Positions 11,990 to 23,000 of a stretch of DNA of 64,000 bases are shown here, piece by piece. How positions within the stretch are numbered: the first letter of the stretch is position 1; each line of letters opens with the position of its first letter. A model generated the notes under the pieces. That model saw nothing but the letters and a program-made list of their open reading frames with translations, did no database searches and had not been told where the DNA came from. The stretch lies in contig JARUPZ010000009.1 in assembly GCA_031213475.1 (NCBI GenBank), positions 2,939,001-3,003,000 on the forward strand, in the 5' to 3' direction. Origin of the DNA: Nereocystis luetkeana. Its lineage: Eukaryota; Sar; Phaeophyceae; Laminariales; Laminariaceae. Both the position numbers and the translations under genes were made by a program.

Positions 11990-13100
11990 CATTGTCGGAT
12001 GGCAAGGGATATAATAATAATATTAATAGTGTTCGAACTGCGAGTACTCGCAGTACTGAAATACTCTCAATATGCTCAGTAATGCTTGGAGTACGAAGTA
12101 TACTTCGACAGTCTGTGCACCGTGTCGACATTTCTCAGACCCGTTGTTCGGCACAAATCACTCGCAGATGGTTCGACGAGTGGGAGTTGGAGCGAATTAC
12201 TTTCGCTGGGGACAACTCGAATACTTGAGGCACTGGCAGTATTTCGGGAATATGTACCGCGAGGAGTACGTACTGCGAGTACTCTCAGTATCTCGATGTT
12301 CTCCATATTTTACCCTGAGCGCCAAGAAACATATATTTTGCGGGAATAGAGTTTGTACGTTGTGCTGGATGTTACTCAGCCGGTCACCAAGTATCATGTC
12401 GCAACCACGACCTCGCGCAACTTTTGTACTTACGCGTAAGCCGCAAGCATTGAATTAATCGCCGCGAGTCATCCCTGTTCAGGATCAATATCCACTTACT
12501 ACCCGCATACCCTCTATATTATTGTTGTAGTATAATACCTGGTAGTAACGACCCCACACTATTTCCACAAACAGCGGTACATTGTCTGCCCTCAAAAATG
12601 TGTGTGTGTTCTTCACGTTAATAATGATGGGTGGATGCAGTTAGTGGAGTTCTAAACTGGCAGGTGTGCAGGTATTTCACACGAAGATAATTATTTCTTG
12701 AGCCACTCCACTAGGCACGTCCCGGAGGGGAACCTTGGAAGATAATATTTTCGCCTCTACCATTTTCTGGTAAAACGCGCGTCAAGTTGTTTCAGCGAGC
12801 AATACTGGAGGTATTCGAGGGTTCGAGGCTGCTTGCTTCCACTGCGAGTATTCGCAGTATGTCGGGGTTCTGTGTTGCTGTGGATAGTGCTGCGTGTGCT
12901 TCACGGTTGTCCAATCTGAGTATGTCGGGGTTCATACTGATACTACTGCCCACGTTAGCAGTATTCTGCGGTTGTTCTGTATTGCCGATCGATATCAGGT
13001 ATCAGGTGTTCGATACTGCTCATACTCGCAGCATCTCGGGTTATTTACTGCGATTACCGCCTGCACTCATGTTGAAGTATTTCATGGTGCGATAAAGCGC
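11990..13100. repeat. Cluster of palindromic GAGTACTC/GAGTATTC motifs
   Basis: GCGAGTACTCGCAGTACT near 12039 and relatives (GCGAGTACTCTCAGTATC, GCGAGTATTCGCAGTATG, CAGTACTG-like forms) recur irregularly. No gene frame is convincing here. CTG/CAG-rich triplets follow at 13165-13250. Confidence 0.6.
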
Positions 13101-13339
13101 GTACAGTGCGCGTTCTGTACTTGCAGTAATTTAGGCGGATACTGCAAGTTATTGTCCGCTGCAATGCTGCTACTGCTGCTGCTAGCAACCAACCGCAGCA
13201 GCAGCAATGCCAGCTACTACTGCTGCTGTTGCTGCTGCTGTTTTTGCTGTGGTGACTGAGTGACTGGTAAATAAGTTTGAGTGAGAGGGTTCTGCCCCTC
13301 ACCAGTGGTCAACTACGAATACAATCTGACGGAGGCGCA

Positions 13340-13800
13340 ACGAAGTATGGGCGAGACCGCAGGCCGGCGCGGGAGACCTCATTCAATGCAATACTTCCAC
13401 TATATGATCCCCGGTTGAGAGACTTAACACGACAGTACATGGTGATCCAATCGATGGCCTCCAATTTGACACTAATGGAACCATCGATGATATCGAAATG
13501 TCTCGGAATTTGTATCGTAGCGTGGTCACTGCTTCCTCTCGCTCTCGAAATTCGGTAGTAGAGTTGGTCGCGACATTTCTTGAGACCTTCCCACCCACAC
13601 CCCCCCGGCAGTAGGATTAGTATGATCATGCTTGCGTACCTAGCTCATTTGCAGGTACTAACCCCGCGCAGAGTATGTGGCACACTTCTCTACTCAGCGC
13701 GGGGGCAAATACCAAACGAGACCTCCTGCCCGGCGCAGGAGGCCTCATTCAATCAAATACTTCCATTGAATGATCCACGGTAGAGACAATACTACAGGGT
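13340..13800 (+). repeat. Diverged direct duplication
   Basis: GGCGCGGGAGACCTCATTCA near 13370 and GGCGCAGGAGGCCTCATTCA near 13732 are each followed by AATACTTCCA and a GATCC block. A shorter trace, GGGGCCTCATT, is near 13972. Confidence 0.65.
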
Positions 13801-14330
13801 TCTTCCATCAAGGCCTTTAAGGAACCACCTCATAAGGCAAACGGCTCATCGGTGGAGCGCCCTTCGTGCTCTACAGTAGTACTACAGGCTAGACCACAGG
13901 GTCGATCGTCTTGATTCTTTTTTTGACAGCTTTTGGGCGGGATACCTATGCAGCAGCGCCTCGAAGACGAGGGGCCTCATTAAAATAGTTAATACCTGGT
14001 AGTTTCGTAAAACGTATATTGTAGTAATACGACCAAACACCGTAAAACACGGAAGATAATACACCCCCTTAAAAGATTTTCAGACCCGGTTCCGTGCAAA
14101 ACATGGGACACACTCAACGAAAATTGTGGCTTCGGAAAGATTTCGTCGATATGGTTAAGCGCATAGACACGACGCTCGTCGTACTCAGTACGCCCTCCCG
14201 GTTGTCGAGAAACCCACCACTCAACATTGGTCTGAGGCGGGCGGGTGTTGTGGTGCAGGTTACACGGGTATGCTTGGTACTAATACTGGAACACACCTGG
14301 TATAGGTCTTTTGGTCCTGATCACTGTCGA

Positions 14331-14426
14331 CCCTTTTAGGACCGCAGTGCCGTTTCGAGGACAAAATATTTAAAAATCTGAGAGGTTCGCCCAAAAAGCA
14401 GAACTGCAGTCCTGAGAGGTTTTGGA
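14331..14426. mobile_element. Short inverted-repeat element, family M2, copy a
   Basis: CCCTTTTAGGACCGCAGTGC opens it and a diverged inverse closes it (AACTGCAGTCCTGAGAGG). Same family as 22561, 26525, 29099, 42967 and 46838. Confidence 0.8.
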
Positions 14427-15055
14427 CCCTTACAGTACCATGCATGTTTTTGTTTTTGTTTTTGCGCTCACGCAGTGTGGGTATTATTTTTCTTGACAAG
14501 ATACTTTGAAGAAGAAAAAACATTCCGCCGTGTGTGGTCTCGGTGTAATTTGTTGGCAGCAATTATTTCAAGCTGTGTAGTGCGTGCTACATGTAACGAT
14601 AATACGTACGTAGCGTGCGGACCTTATTTTGGGCTCTTTTTTTTGTGGTCGAAAATCGCTCGCGCTCGCTTTTTTCGTTCTTTTGTGTAGCTCATATATT
14701 ATGAAACAGGCATGAACGTCAGCCGCCGACTCTAGAGTCAACTAACTGAAGGCTCCGTTGTGTCCGTCGATCGCCCACAACGGCGACTCCACCAGATCTC
14801 TTGTGGGGATTCGAAAAATAGAACAAAACAAACACATCGGAATTTTCGACGCAAAATATATACCTGGTATATATATATATATACCGGCGTGCGGCTCATC
14901 TTGACACCCCTCAAGGTGCTCCTTTGTTTTCTTCATACGTGTATACCAGATGTACATACTCCATGAGACCATGAATAACCCGAGATGGAAGTATTATACA
15001 CAGCTTGCCAATATGAGTTCGGACGAAATCCTCAATATCACAGCTGTTTAATTTT
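14427..15055. other. No gene recognised
   Basis: Unassigned; contains a (TA)n stretch with TACCTGGTA at 14871. Confidence 0.5.
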
Positions 15056-15059
15056 GTAG

Positions 15060-15290
15060 TATACCCTTCGAATTGTCATGTTGGTGTTTTTCTCTGCGAT
15101 GTCGTGGGGGGGTCAAGGGGTCCACCGGCGTGGTGCGACAGCCGTGACACTGGCCGCTTAGTCTCGTTGCCTATCGTACTGCCAGTACCCCGGAACCCCC
15201 CCCCCCCCCCGCCGACCGGCAGGGACTCTAACAAACGCTGTTTCGGACGACGGAGACCCCCAATGGTGGTAAACCGTTGACATGCTGCGC
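15060..15290. repeat. LTR-like segment A, separate copy
   Basis: Same series as 15672-15900: GAATTGTCATGTT, GGTCCACCGGCGTGGT, poly-C, GGCAGGGACTCTAACAAACG and ACCCCCAATGGTGGTAAACC. Probably the remains of another LTR of the same family. Confidence 0.7.
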
Positions 15291-15424
15291 TCTATATGTG
15301 AGAGCCCCGAATCGCTACCAGTTAATCACAAACAACCATGCAAAGAAAATACGGTGTGACCAGCACCATGTGGCCGCTCCGTCCCACCCACCTTTGAGAG
15401 AAGAAATGGGCGGGTGGGCGGGAG

Positions 15425-15900
15425 AAACCACAGCAGTAGGCCTAGCCTCTAGGCCTATCAATCGGCAGCGACCAGTGCCGTGCTCCACTCGTGCACCTAT
15501 CACGAGAAGCTAGGAGGTGGCACGGGACGATTGTGGCCGTTCTTCCATCTCTGCCTCTGAAAAAATTACGGCATTTAGTTTCCGTCGGTAGAGCCCATGG
15601 CTGCATATACTCGATCTCGTCGGTTGTGATCGAAGCAGACATCTCACGTGAACTTCAGAGATACTGCGCTTCGCTCTATGTCCTTTGAACTGTCATGTTC
15701 ATATTATTATATGCGACGTCGAGGGGGATCCACCGGCGTGGTACGAGAGCCGTGACACCGTCCGCTGACTCTCGTTGTCTATGTACTGCCTGTACCCGGG
15801 AGTCCCCCCCCCCCCAGCCGACAGGCCGGGGCTCTAACAAACGCAGTCTCGGACGACCGAGACCCCCAATGGTAGTAAACCAATGACATACCCCTATCCC
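15425..15900 (-). mobile_element. Left LTR-like repeat (segments B and A)
   Basis: Segment B (15425-15668) is a direct repeat of 18541-18785 and contains the inverted motif AGGCCTAGCCTCTAGGCCT. Segment A (15672-15900) follows. With the matching B at the right edge, and minus-strand gag-like remnants between, this reads as the 3' LTR of a minus-strand element. LTR termini were not resolved. Confidence 0.6.
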
Positions 15901-15980
15901 GACGTTGCGTCGGCTCTACGGTGTTCGGCCCCAAACAGTACCCTGGCCTGGCTGCATTTACCCTATATTTCCCGTCTCTG

Positions 15981-18035
15981 CTAGTTTACGAGATTAAATA
16001 CCGGCGTCCTCTGGGTTAATCCCTGGAAGACACTAAGACTTCCATCGGCCTTCTCTATGGACCCTCCTTTGCGGCACTTCCTCCCCCGGCCGCCACCGTA
16101 GTTGTTGCGCTGATACGCAATGAGCGGAGACCGATTTCGCCAGAATCGTCTCCTGCTTCCGCTACCACTTCGCGGAGGGCCGCCAGGGCATCCGTCTACC
16201 CCCACACTCTGACCTCCGTACCGCACCGATACGACGACAGGGGGCGCTTCCAGGCAACGTCAGATATCCAGATATCCCGACAACAAATCGCCCGTAACAG
16301 CGACGGCACCGCCCGCTGCTCCTACCCCGGAATCCGCCCCGAAGGCGTCCTTACTTGTGCGCGCGTTAATCGACCCTCGCTGAGCCTGGTCGCCTTTATT
16401 GCCTCCAAACAGGACCTTATTGCTGATGGCATGATGCCACTGCAACGAAGTCAACCGCTGCTCCCCGGCGAAGAACGACATGTCATCCCCCGTCAAGCAA
16501 TGCGACGGGGGGTACGACTCCGGACGGGAAGGCGAATATTTCGTCAGACTTGGTATTGAAGAAAATAGCCCAATGCCAACGACAGCCAAAGAACTCGGCC
16601 ACCCGCCCCCCGCGACAAGGCCAGGCCCTGTCCTCCCAACAGCGTATCCCACGAAATAGGGCGACGGATTATTTTTGGGGTGCCGGCGACAATGTATGAC
16701 CATGCCACCCCTTTTGATGCGCGTTTAACAAGCGGCAACGGCGTGGGCAACTCCTTTTGCAAGTTGACGCGGTGGACGTGTAACACGTCTGATAGTCCCG
16801 GCTTGGTTGCCCTCCGACACACACCACGCTACAAACTCAAGCAACGCCTGAATCGTATCTGTATTGGAGGCTGACGTGTCATAATACGGAGCCACCCTTA
16901 TCAACCCCCGGACAAACGTTCAAGACCGGAAACCTGACGTATAAGTAACGTGAGACGACGGTGCAACCGACTTGCGGGTGAGCTGACCGCCAGAACACCT
17001 GAACATAGCGCGACGCCCACCGGCCCCAAGACCTGGGCTCCCAACGGACGCCGACCCCGGACGTACAAGCTGTGCATCTCGCGCTGCTGCTGTCGTACGC
17101 CCTACGATCGGCCCTACCCCCTCTGAGGGGCAAGGTCCGTCCCCCTATTCGTCAGCCTTGGCCGCCGCCGAGCGAGTGAAGCCCCCCCACCCATTTGACG
17201 CCCTGCTGCTGCTGCCGTTGTCGCTGCCGCTGCCACTGCCGCCGCCGCGCCGCCACCGGTGCTCTCATTGCTTGCACCCCCAGCGCCTGCCTTGCGCTCG
17301 CCCTTCGTTCTCTTGGCCGGGGGTTCCCCTGATGCAGCGTCGCTGGCTGCAACGCCGTTATCGGTCGACCCCCCGCCGGTAGCCGCCATGCGCCTTTTGC
17401 CGTTGCCCGTCTTGCGAGCGGGATCTTCGTGGGTGAACACGCAGGTGTCACCGAAGCAGCACCTACCGGTCTTCCCCTACTGCCGGCATTCGCCACCCCC
17501 GGCCCCGGCCGCCAGGGTAGATGTTAGGCGAGGTTGCTGGAATCCAGCGTTGACGAGGCCGCCGAGGGCGACGTGGCTGAAAAGGAGCGGTCAGTGCGGC
17601 CCCGGAACGGCCGGGGAGGACACCACCGGCGGGGGTAGCCCAAGCGTGGCCGCAGGAGTCGGAGACACCGGGCAGGTCGAGCGTGACGGTCTCGAGGCCT
17701 TTGGTGACTAGAGCCGCCAGCCTAGCCCGGTTCGCCGGGGATCGGCGAACGAAAAGTGCTCCATAACGTGGTCGTTGAGGGTCGAAGCCTCCGCGTTGAT
17801 TGCTTGGCCGTGCGCCTCCAAGCGAGCGCGCGCCACATGGGAGGTCCGCGCCATTTGTTCTGGGCGCCCGCGGGACGCAATCGTGTCGATCGCATGCCCC
17901 AAAGTGCTCGGGTGTTGTGCCAGTGGAAGGGTGATGCCTGGCCCGCCGCGCGGTATGAAGGCCAGAAAGTCCTGGTCGTCCAGCGCATCCAACATGATAT
18001 AGACGCCGGCCGAAATGCTGACCGTCTATGGTGCT
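15981..18035 (-). pseudogene. Decayed gag-like region with CCCH zinc-finger pattern
   Basis: Several minus-strand frames in succession read like fragments of one protein, broken by frameshifts and stops. The first piece (near 17995) starts MLDALDDQDFLAFIPRGGPG. A second, around 17430-17490, spells C-x8-C-x5-C-x3-H with an in-frame TAG at 17477-17479. It is followed by an Ala/Gly-rich basic tail (KTGNGKRR, PPAKRTKGERK). Further remnants lie down to 15981. CCCH fingers usually bind RNA. The LTR-like flanks suggest a retroelement capsid or nucleocapsid protein, but no protease, reverse transcriptase or integrase was seen. A decayed host gene remains possible. Confidence 0.5.
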
Positions 18036-18540
18036 GCGAATATCATCAAGGTTCCCTCGTGTGAACGTCCGATTCACGGATTCGCGGGTTTAGGAAGGAC
18101 AGCGATTAAGTTTGCCCCCAAGTTCGTACGAGTGTTTCCTTCTACCCGTTCTACCTTCATGCATGTACATGCAACTCTTAGCCATTCACTGGAGTGGGAC
18201 GGCCAACATAAAAAATCTCGTGGGAAAAAACATGGCTGGCGGCCCCAAGCGATCGAGGAAACGATGCTGGCAGATGAATGAGGCGGGCTTGTGAGGCATT
18301 GTGCATCAGAGTCGACAGCCCTATGCCCAATTGTGATCGAGCGCAAGGTCTACAAGGTCCGATCGTCCCGGACCCTCGCTTCGTTCGCACGCCTCTCGCA
18401 CACGTACCAGGAAAGCGTGCGTTGCCCCTGCTCGTCTTCCTCCGGTTGCATGCTGCAGCCCGCCAACCGCCGCTGTTGCTGCTGCTGCTGTCGTGAGGAG
18501 AAACGACAACAGACGAACCACAACAGATACATCACAACGC

Positions 18541-18785
18541 AAACCACAACCGTAGGCCTAGCCTCTAGGCCTATCAATCGGCAGCGAGAAGTGCCATGCT
18601 CTACTGGTGCACCTATCACGAGAAGCGAGGAGGGGGCACGGGTCGCTTGTGTCCGTTCTTTTCTCTCTCCCTCTGATCAAGTTAGTCCATTTAGTTTCCG
18701 TTGGTGGAGCCCATTACTATAAACCGTACTTCCGTCGGTAGTGAACAAAACAGGCATCTCCCGCGAACGTAAGAGATACTAAGCT
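18541..18785 (-). mobile_element. Right LTR-like repeat (segment B only)
   Basis: Direct repeat of 15425-15668 (GGCCTATCAATCGGCAGCG, GTGCACCTATCACGAGAAGC, TTTAGTTTCCGT). The expected segment A is missing: the copy runs straight into the (GTA)n tract. Confidence 0.65.
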
Positions 18786-18792
18786 TATAGGT

Positions 18793-18851
18793 TCAGCAGC
18801 AGCAGTAGTAGTAGTAGTAGTAGTAGTAGGAGTAGTAGTAGTAGTAGGATC

Positions 18852-18919
<68 letters not shown>

Positions 18920-18942
18920 GAGGAGGAGGAGGAGGAGGAGTG

Positions 18943-18999
<57 letters not shown>

Positions 19000-19015
19000 A
19001 TAATAGTAGTAGTAA

Positions 19016-19092
<77 letters not shown>
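18793..19092. repeat. (GTA)n microsatellite, about 300 bp
   Basis: Nearly pure GTA repeats with short interruptions (GGA block at 18920-18940, scattered AAT). The long poly-Val, poly-Leu and poly-Tyr frames over it are artefacts. Confidence 0.97.
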
Positions 19093-19093
<1 letters not shown>

Positions 19094-19806
19094 CAGCCGT
19101 AGCACACGAACGTATATGTAGACAAGGGTCGACCCAGGGTCATGAACAATAACAGCAGCGAGAGAGTACAATTTCTGAGATAATAGTTGTGTACTGCGAA
19201 AAGAACGCCGAGATGATTCTCACCTACGAAAGTGTGTAGTCGATTCGCACATAGGCTTGAAATGGCAAACGAGGCAAAAGGATGTGTACCTGGATAACTT
19301 TCCTGCTAAAGCCACTGCTCCCGACCTCAAAACACTACATCTTCGTCTATTATAAAACTTACGCTTGATCACAGTTTCTACAAGTCTCTAGCTAGTTGGC
19401 ACGCAGGTGGCTAGAGCGGTTCGCTACTGATGTTGCGAGCTTTTCTACCCAGCCTTTGCGGGCTGACGTAACACTGGCTCGTATTTCTCTGCTGAAAGTT
19501 AATTTGAGAATTTCTGTGTAAACATGCACGGTTTATGGGCCTGTTTTTTCTCGCAGTATTCCCCGTTTTGCATCGCCCCCATTTACCTTTTCTTTTAGTC
19601 CTTTGTCGTGTGTTTTTGTGTTTCGTGTCTTCGCGTGTGTTAAGGTGTTTTCGTGTTAAGAGTTTTTTTGTTTTGCGCTCTTTCTGTATATCGCTGTCGC
19701 TTCCTTTTTAGGCATTCGCCGTCTTGTTTGTTTTTCATGTTATCACTTTCAGAGACCGCCCTCTTTTTCGTTTCCGGGTTTATTTTTGCTGTTGTACGTA
19801 TGAGGG
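19093..19806. other. No gene recognised
   Basis: Unassigned and T-rich towards the right. The missing 5' exon of the GT10 gene could lie here or further left, but none could be recognised. Confidence 0.4.
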
Positions 19807-19925
19807 TGTGCAGGACCTGCATGGTACAGGTCCAACCCAGGACTCGTGTACTTCATAGATCCTGCAGATTATGCGAGTCTCATCCGGCAACGTGACCTGT
19901 AGATCATACATGCGAGGCCGGAAAA
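19807..19925 (+). repeat. Repeat family Q, partial copy
   Basis: GTGCAGGACCTGCATGGTAC, ATCCTGCAGATTATGCGAG and CCGGCAACGTGACC follow the order of the copies at 23645, 32318 and 41863. Confidence 0.6.
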
Positions 19926-20010
19926 AGGGTCTGCCTTGAAAGATCTAGCTCGTGAAATTCATGTTTTCCATTTGTTTTGTCTCGTTTTGTTTTATGGTTT
20001 CGACGAAAAG

Positions 20011-20094
20011 GGATGGGTGCCTTATATGGAACCGAACTTCGTGACGGAGGCGAGGGAGACATGTCCGACGGAATGCATCTTCACGACCGACCGG
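20011..20094 (+). CDS. GT10 gene, first recognised exon
   Basis: Encodes 28 residues including PYMEPNFVTEARETCPTEC. GT10 proteins have a comparable Cys-containing segment shortly before the 'aDavlFH' block. The acceptor AAAAG ends a T-rich tract at 19970-20010, and the donor is CGG|GTGAGC, phase 0. Open reading continues upstream through the T-rich tract, so the exact 5' edge is less certain than the 3' edge. There is no start codon here, so at least one earlier exon must exist. Confidence 0.72.
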
Positions 20095-23000
20095 GTGAGC
20101 TACAAACCAACGCGAACCGCGAAGAGGGGGGAGTATATTTTTTGTAGACTCAAGCGGGGGAAGATGTGTCGAAGGTAGGACACTAACGACTTTTACAGAA
20201 TCGGTAACAACGTACTTCTAGGTAAATCGGTTTCGAAAAAGAGAGATCCTCACGCTTTACTGCATACGTGGTTGTTCGAGTTCGTTCGAGCATCTTATAC
20301 TGTTTCGCCCTGCGGCCAGGATCCCTCTCTAGTGTTTCGCTCGCCTGCTCTCTTGCATGGACGTTTCAAAACAACGGGCGTGCTTGCCTTGTAGGGGTGA
20401 TGCATGATGTGTTTTGGAGCTCATCGCTTGAAGAGCTCCATACACCTCCATCGAAAACGGAATTTCGAGACTGATAGGTAGGCGTGCCCTCATTCCAAAC
20501 AATCAATACCGTGGCCTCTAGGTATTTTTGACGCGCACTACTGTGCCCATACAAGTGACACTTGAAAATATTCCCGGCGACATTGCCGTAGATAGTTCCT
20601 CGGGTGAGGAGCTACCTTCAGTCAGAAACGACTCTGCCACAAATAGCGCAGTGCGCATCGGAAAGACGCGCTTGATTAAGAAATCGCTTGTTCGTCCGTC
20701 CGTCCGTCCGGCTGTTCACTCCCTTGCTCGCTCCCGCAGAGCCTTATCCCGACATCGAATGGCGTCCTTTTCCACGCCCCCACCCACGACAGAATCGGGC
20801 CCTTACCCGACAAACCGGATGGCGTCAAGTTCGTTTTGCTCAACTTGGAGCCCACGACGTACAGGCCTGTGGAGAATCTCCTCGCGGACACAGAGGTTTT
20901 ATTGTGTTCACATGTTTTACGATTTACGTTCTGTGTTTATGTTGATTCAACTACAAAACATCGGCTGTGATGAAGTAGCCAGGACTATATTTGAAACTCA
21001 TAGTAGCAAGCCGTGTGTGCCGGCTCGATCGCGCGTACTACGGGCTGTATGTACCTCATGCCGGATATATATGTATTGTTGTGGTTTTGTTTTTTTCGTG
21101 CTTTTTGCAACACATCTCTTCTTACGAGCACCACAACGCTCAGTACAGTCGCCACCGACAGCCCGGCCGTACACGTTGGTCGCGGTCCGGGCGCGATCCG
21201 TGCACGCTGGAGCGCGTGGCGGGCGCTCCGACCTTTTTTTTTCGGCGGGAGTGGATAAACGATTTCCTTGGTTTCACTACTTGAGGCCTTATTTCGTACG
21301 TACGTGCCGGGAGTTTGTTGTCCGTTTGTGTACGGACGAACACACAACCTAGACATACATAAGGTTGGCAACGAACAACATGCACGAGAGCAAACCGTTA
21401 CGACGCTGCCGCCCATACGCCGTGCGTGGGTGGCTCACCCATTTGCGCTGTATACCGCTGTGGGTGCTTTGTGTGTATCGGAGCCTGCGGTCCATGATCC
21501 ACCATCTACCTGTCGTTGCTGCTGCTGTGCGTGACAGCTCCACACGCTCTAGACGAAAATGGAACTGACGTCTGGGTTAAATACCTGAACTGTCCTGATG
21601 TTCCCGACGTGTTGTGTTTTTTGCCCGAAGCACACCCCAGAGATCTAGACACCAGACAACATGCAGAGAACACAAACAATGTTACAACCCCGCCTGGCAG
21701 CACAACAAGCTGCAGCGGGCCACACCACGCGCGTGTCGCAGGTCCGTGGTGTGCTACTTTGGCTGGTAGCTTCATCGGACGCTGCGGTCCGTCATCGGTC
21801 ATCACCACCTCTCTCTCTCTTCTGCCGTGTTGCTGTGCATGCGTGTGCGGTGTGTTGTGCGAGCCGCGAAAAGTAATAATGTGGATATTTGGTATCAGGC
21901 ACAATTGTCACGATGCCCGATTTTGGACCTAAAGGCGCGAGATCATGTCTATTTCCCCCCCCCCCCCCTTTTTTCAACTTTTTATTTGTATGTACCATTT
22001 ACGTAGCCCCAGGCACGACAGACAACAAACAGGACATGAATAGTGCAGGGTGCGAGCCACAACGAGCTAGCTACAATATTAGCCACGCATGCTGCCTCCC
22101 AGCAGAAGAGCGGGAAGCAACATCACGCGTGTGCAGGTTTCGCTGTAGTGCTGTGGCTTCCTACGAATACTTGTGTACCTGGCACAGTTCATTTGTTTTT
22201 TCGGGCCCTGCGATCTGTAAAGCTCGGGGTCTCTGCTGTAATAGTGCATGCTGCCACAGGTACAGCCACACTGCTGCTGCTGCTGCTGCTGCTGTAGCGC
22301 GGTCTTCGTGGACAGCCGAGTATTGTCGAGAGTTCCAGCCCCATATCGGTACCTGACATTATTTTTATTTCTGTAAATATTCTCCCACTGCTGTACTGCT
22401 GTGTTCCCAGTGTCACGCGTGTGTGTGCGGTGTGTGCCATGTGTCTGCCACACGCGTGGAGTGCTTTCGAAGCATTCGTTTTTTGCCGGTGGTCCTCGGT
22501 TTCGTACGGGGGGAGGCCTTCTTTGCCGTGGACGCCACAACAAAGACATCATGCATTAACCCCTTTTGAACCGCAGTCAGTCCCGCTTTGGGGACGAACT
22601 ACTTTAAATTTGAATGGTTTGCCCCCAAAACGGGACTGCGGTTCTTAGTGACGAATACCGATGTTCGGCGGAATCGTTCAGAAAATTTATGTCGAAATCA
22701 TTCACGGGTGTCAGTTCCACACTGTTTCCCTGTATGTTTTGAGCCAGAAAAAAAAGGTGCAGCAGGTGCAGCTCTTAAAAGGTCTATCAGTAGTGTACAT
22801 GTCTGTGCGTACAGCGGTAGTACGCAGATATTTCATAACGTTGCAATATTGTATCATGTGCGCATTATTGTATCATGTATTGCTATCGATTCATTCTTGC
22901 GTCACTCCCCTGGGCACGTCCCGGAGGTGAACTTTGTACAACGTATATATCTCGCTTGTTGAGAGGAGCAAAGTATGTTGCTGCGGAACTCAAAGAGAAT

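Noticed and set aside
18785-19171. Open frames of 99-128 codons over the GTA array
   Set aside because: They translate only as poly-Val, poly-Leu or poly-Tyr from the microsatellite.
19653-19895. Hydrophobic frame as the missing GT10 membrane anchor
   Set aside because: T-rich sequence gives Phe/Leu/Val codons by chance, it runs into repeat family Q, and no splice join to exon 1 is supported.
20528-21352. 274-codon open frame
   Set aside because: It begins at a TTG codon, overlaps GT10 exon 2 in a different frame and then runs through a dispersed repeat. The exon frame, not this one, shows family motifs.
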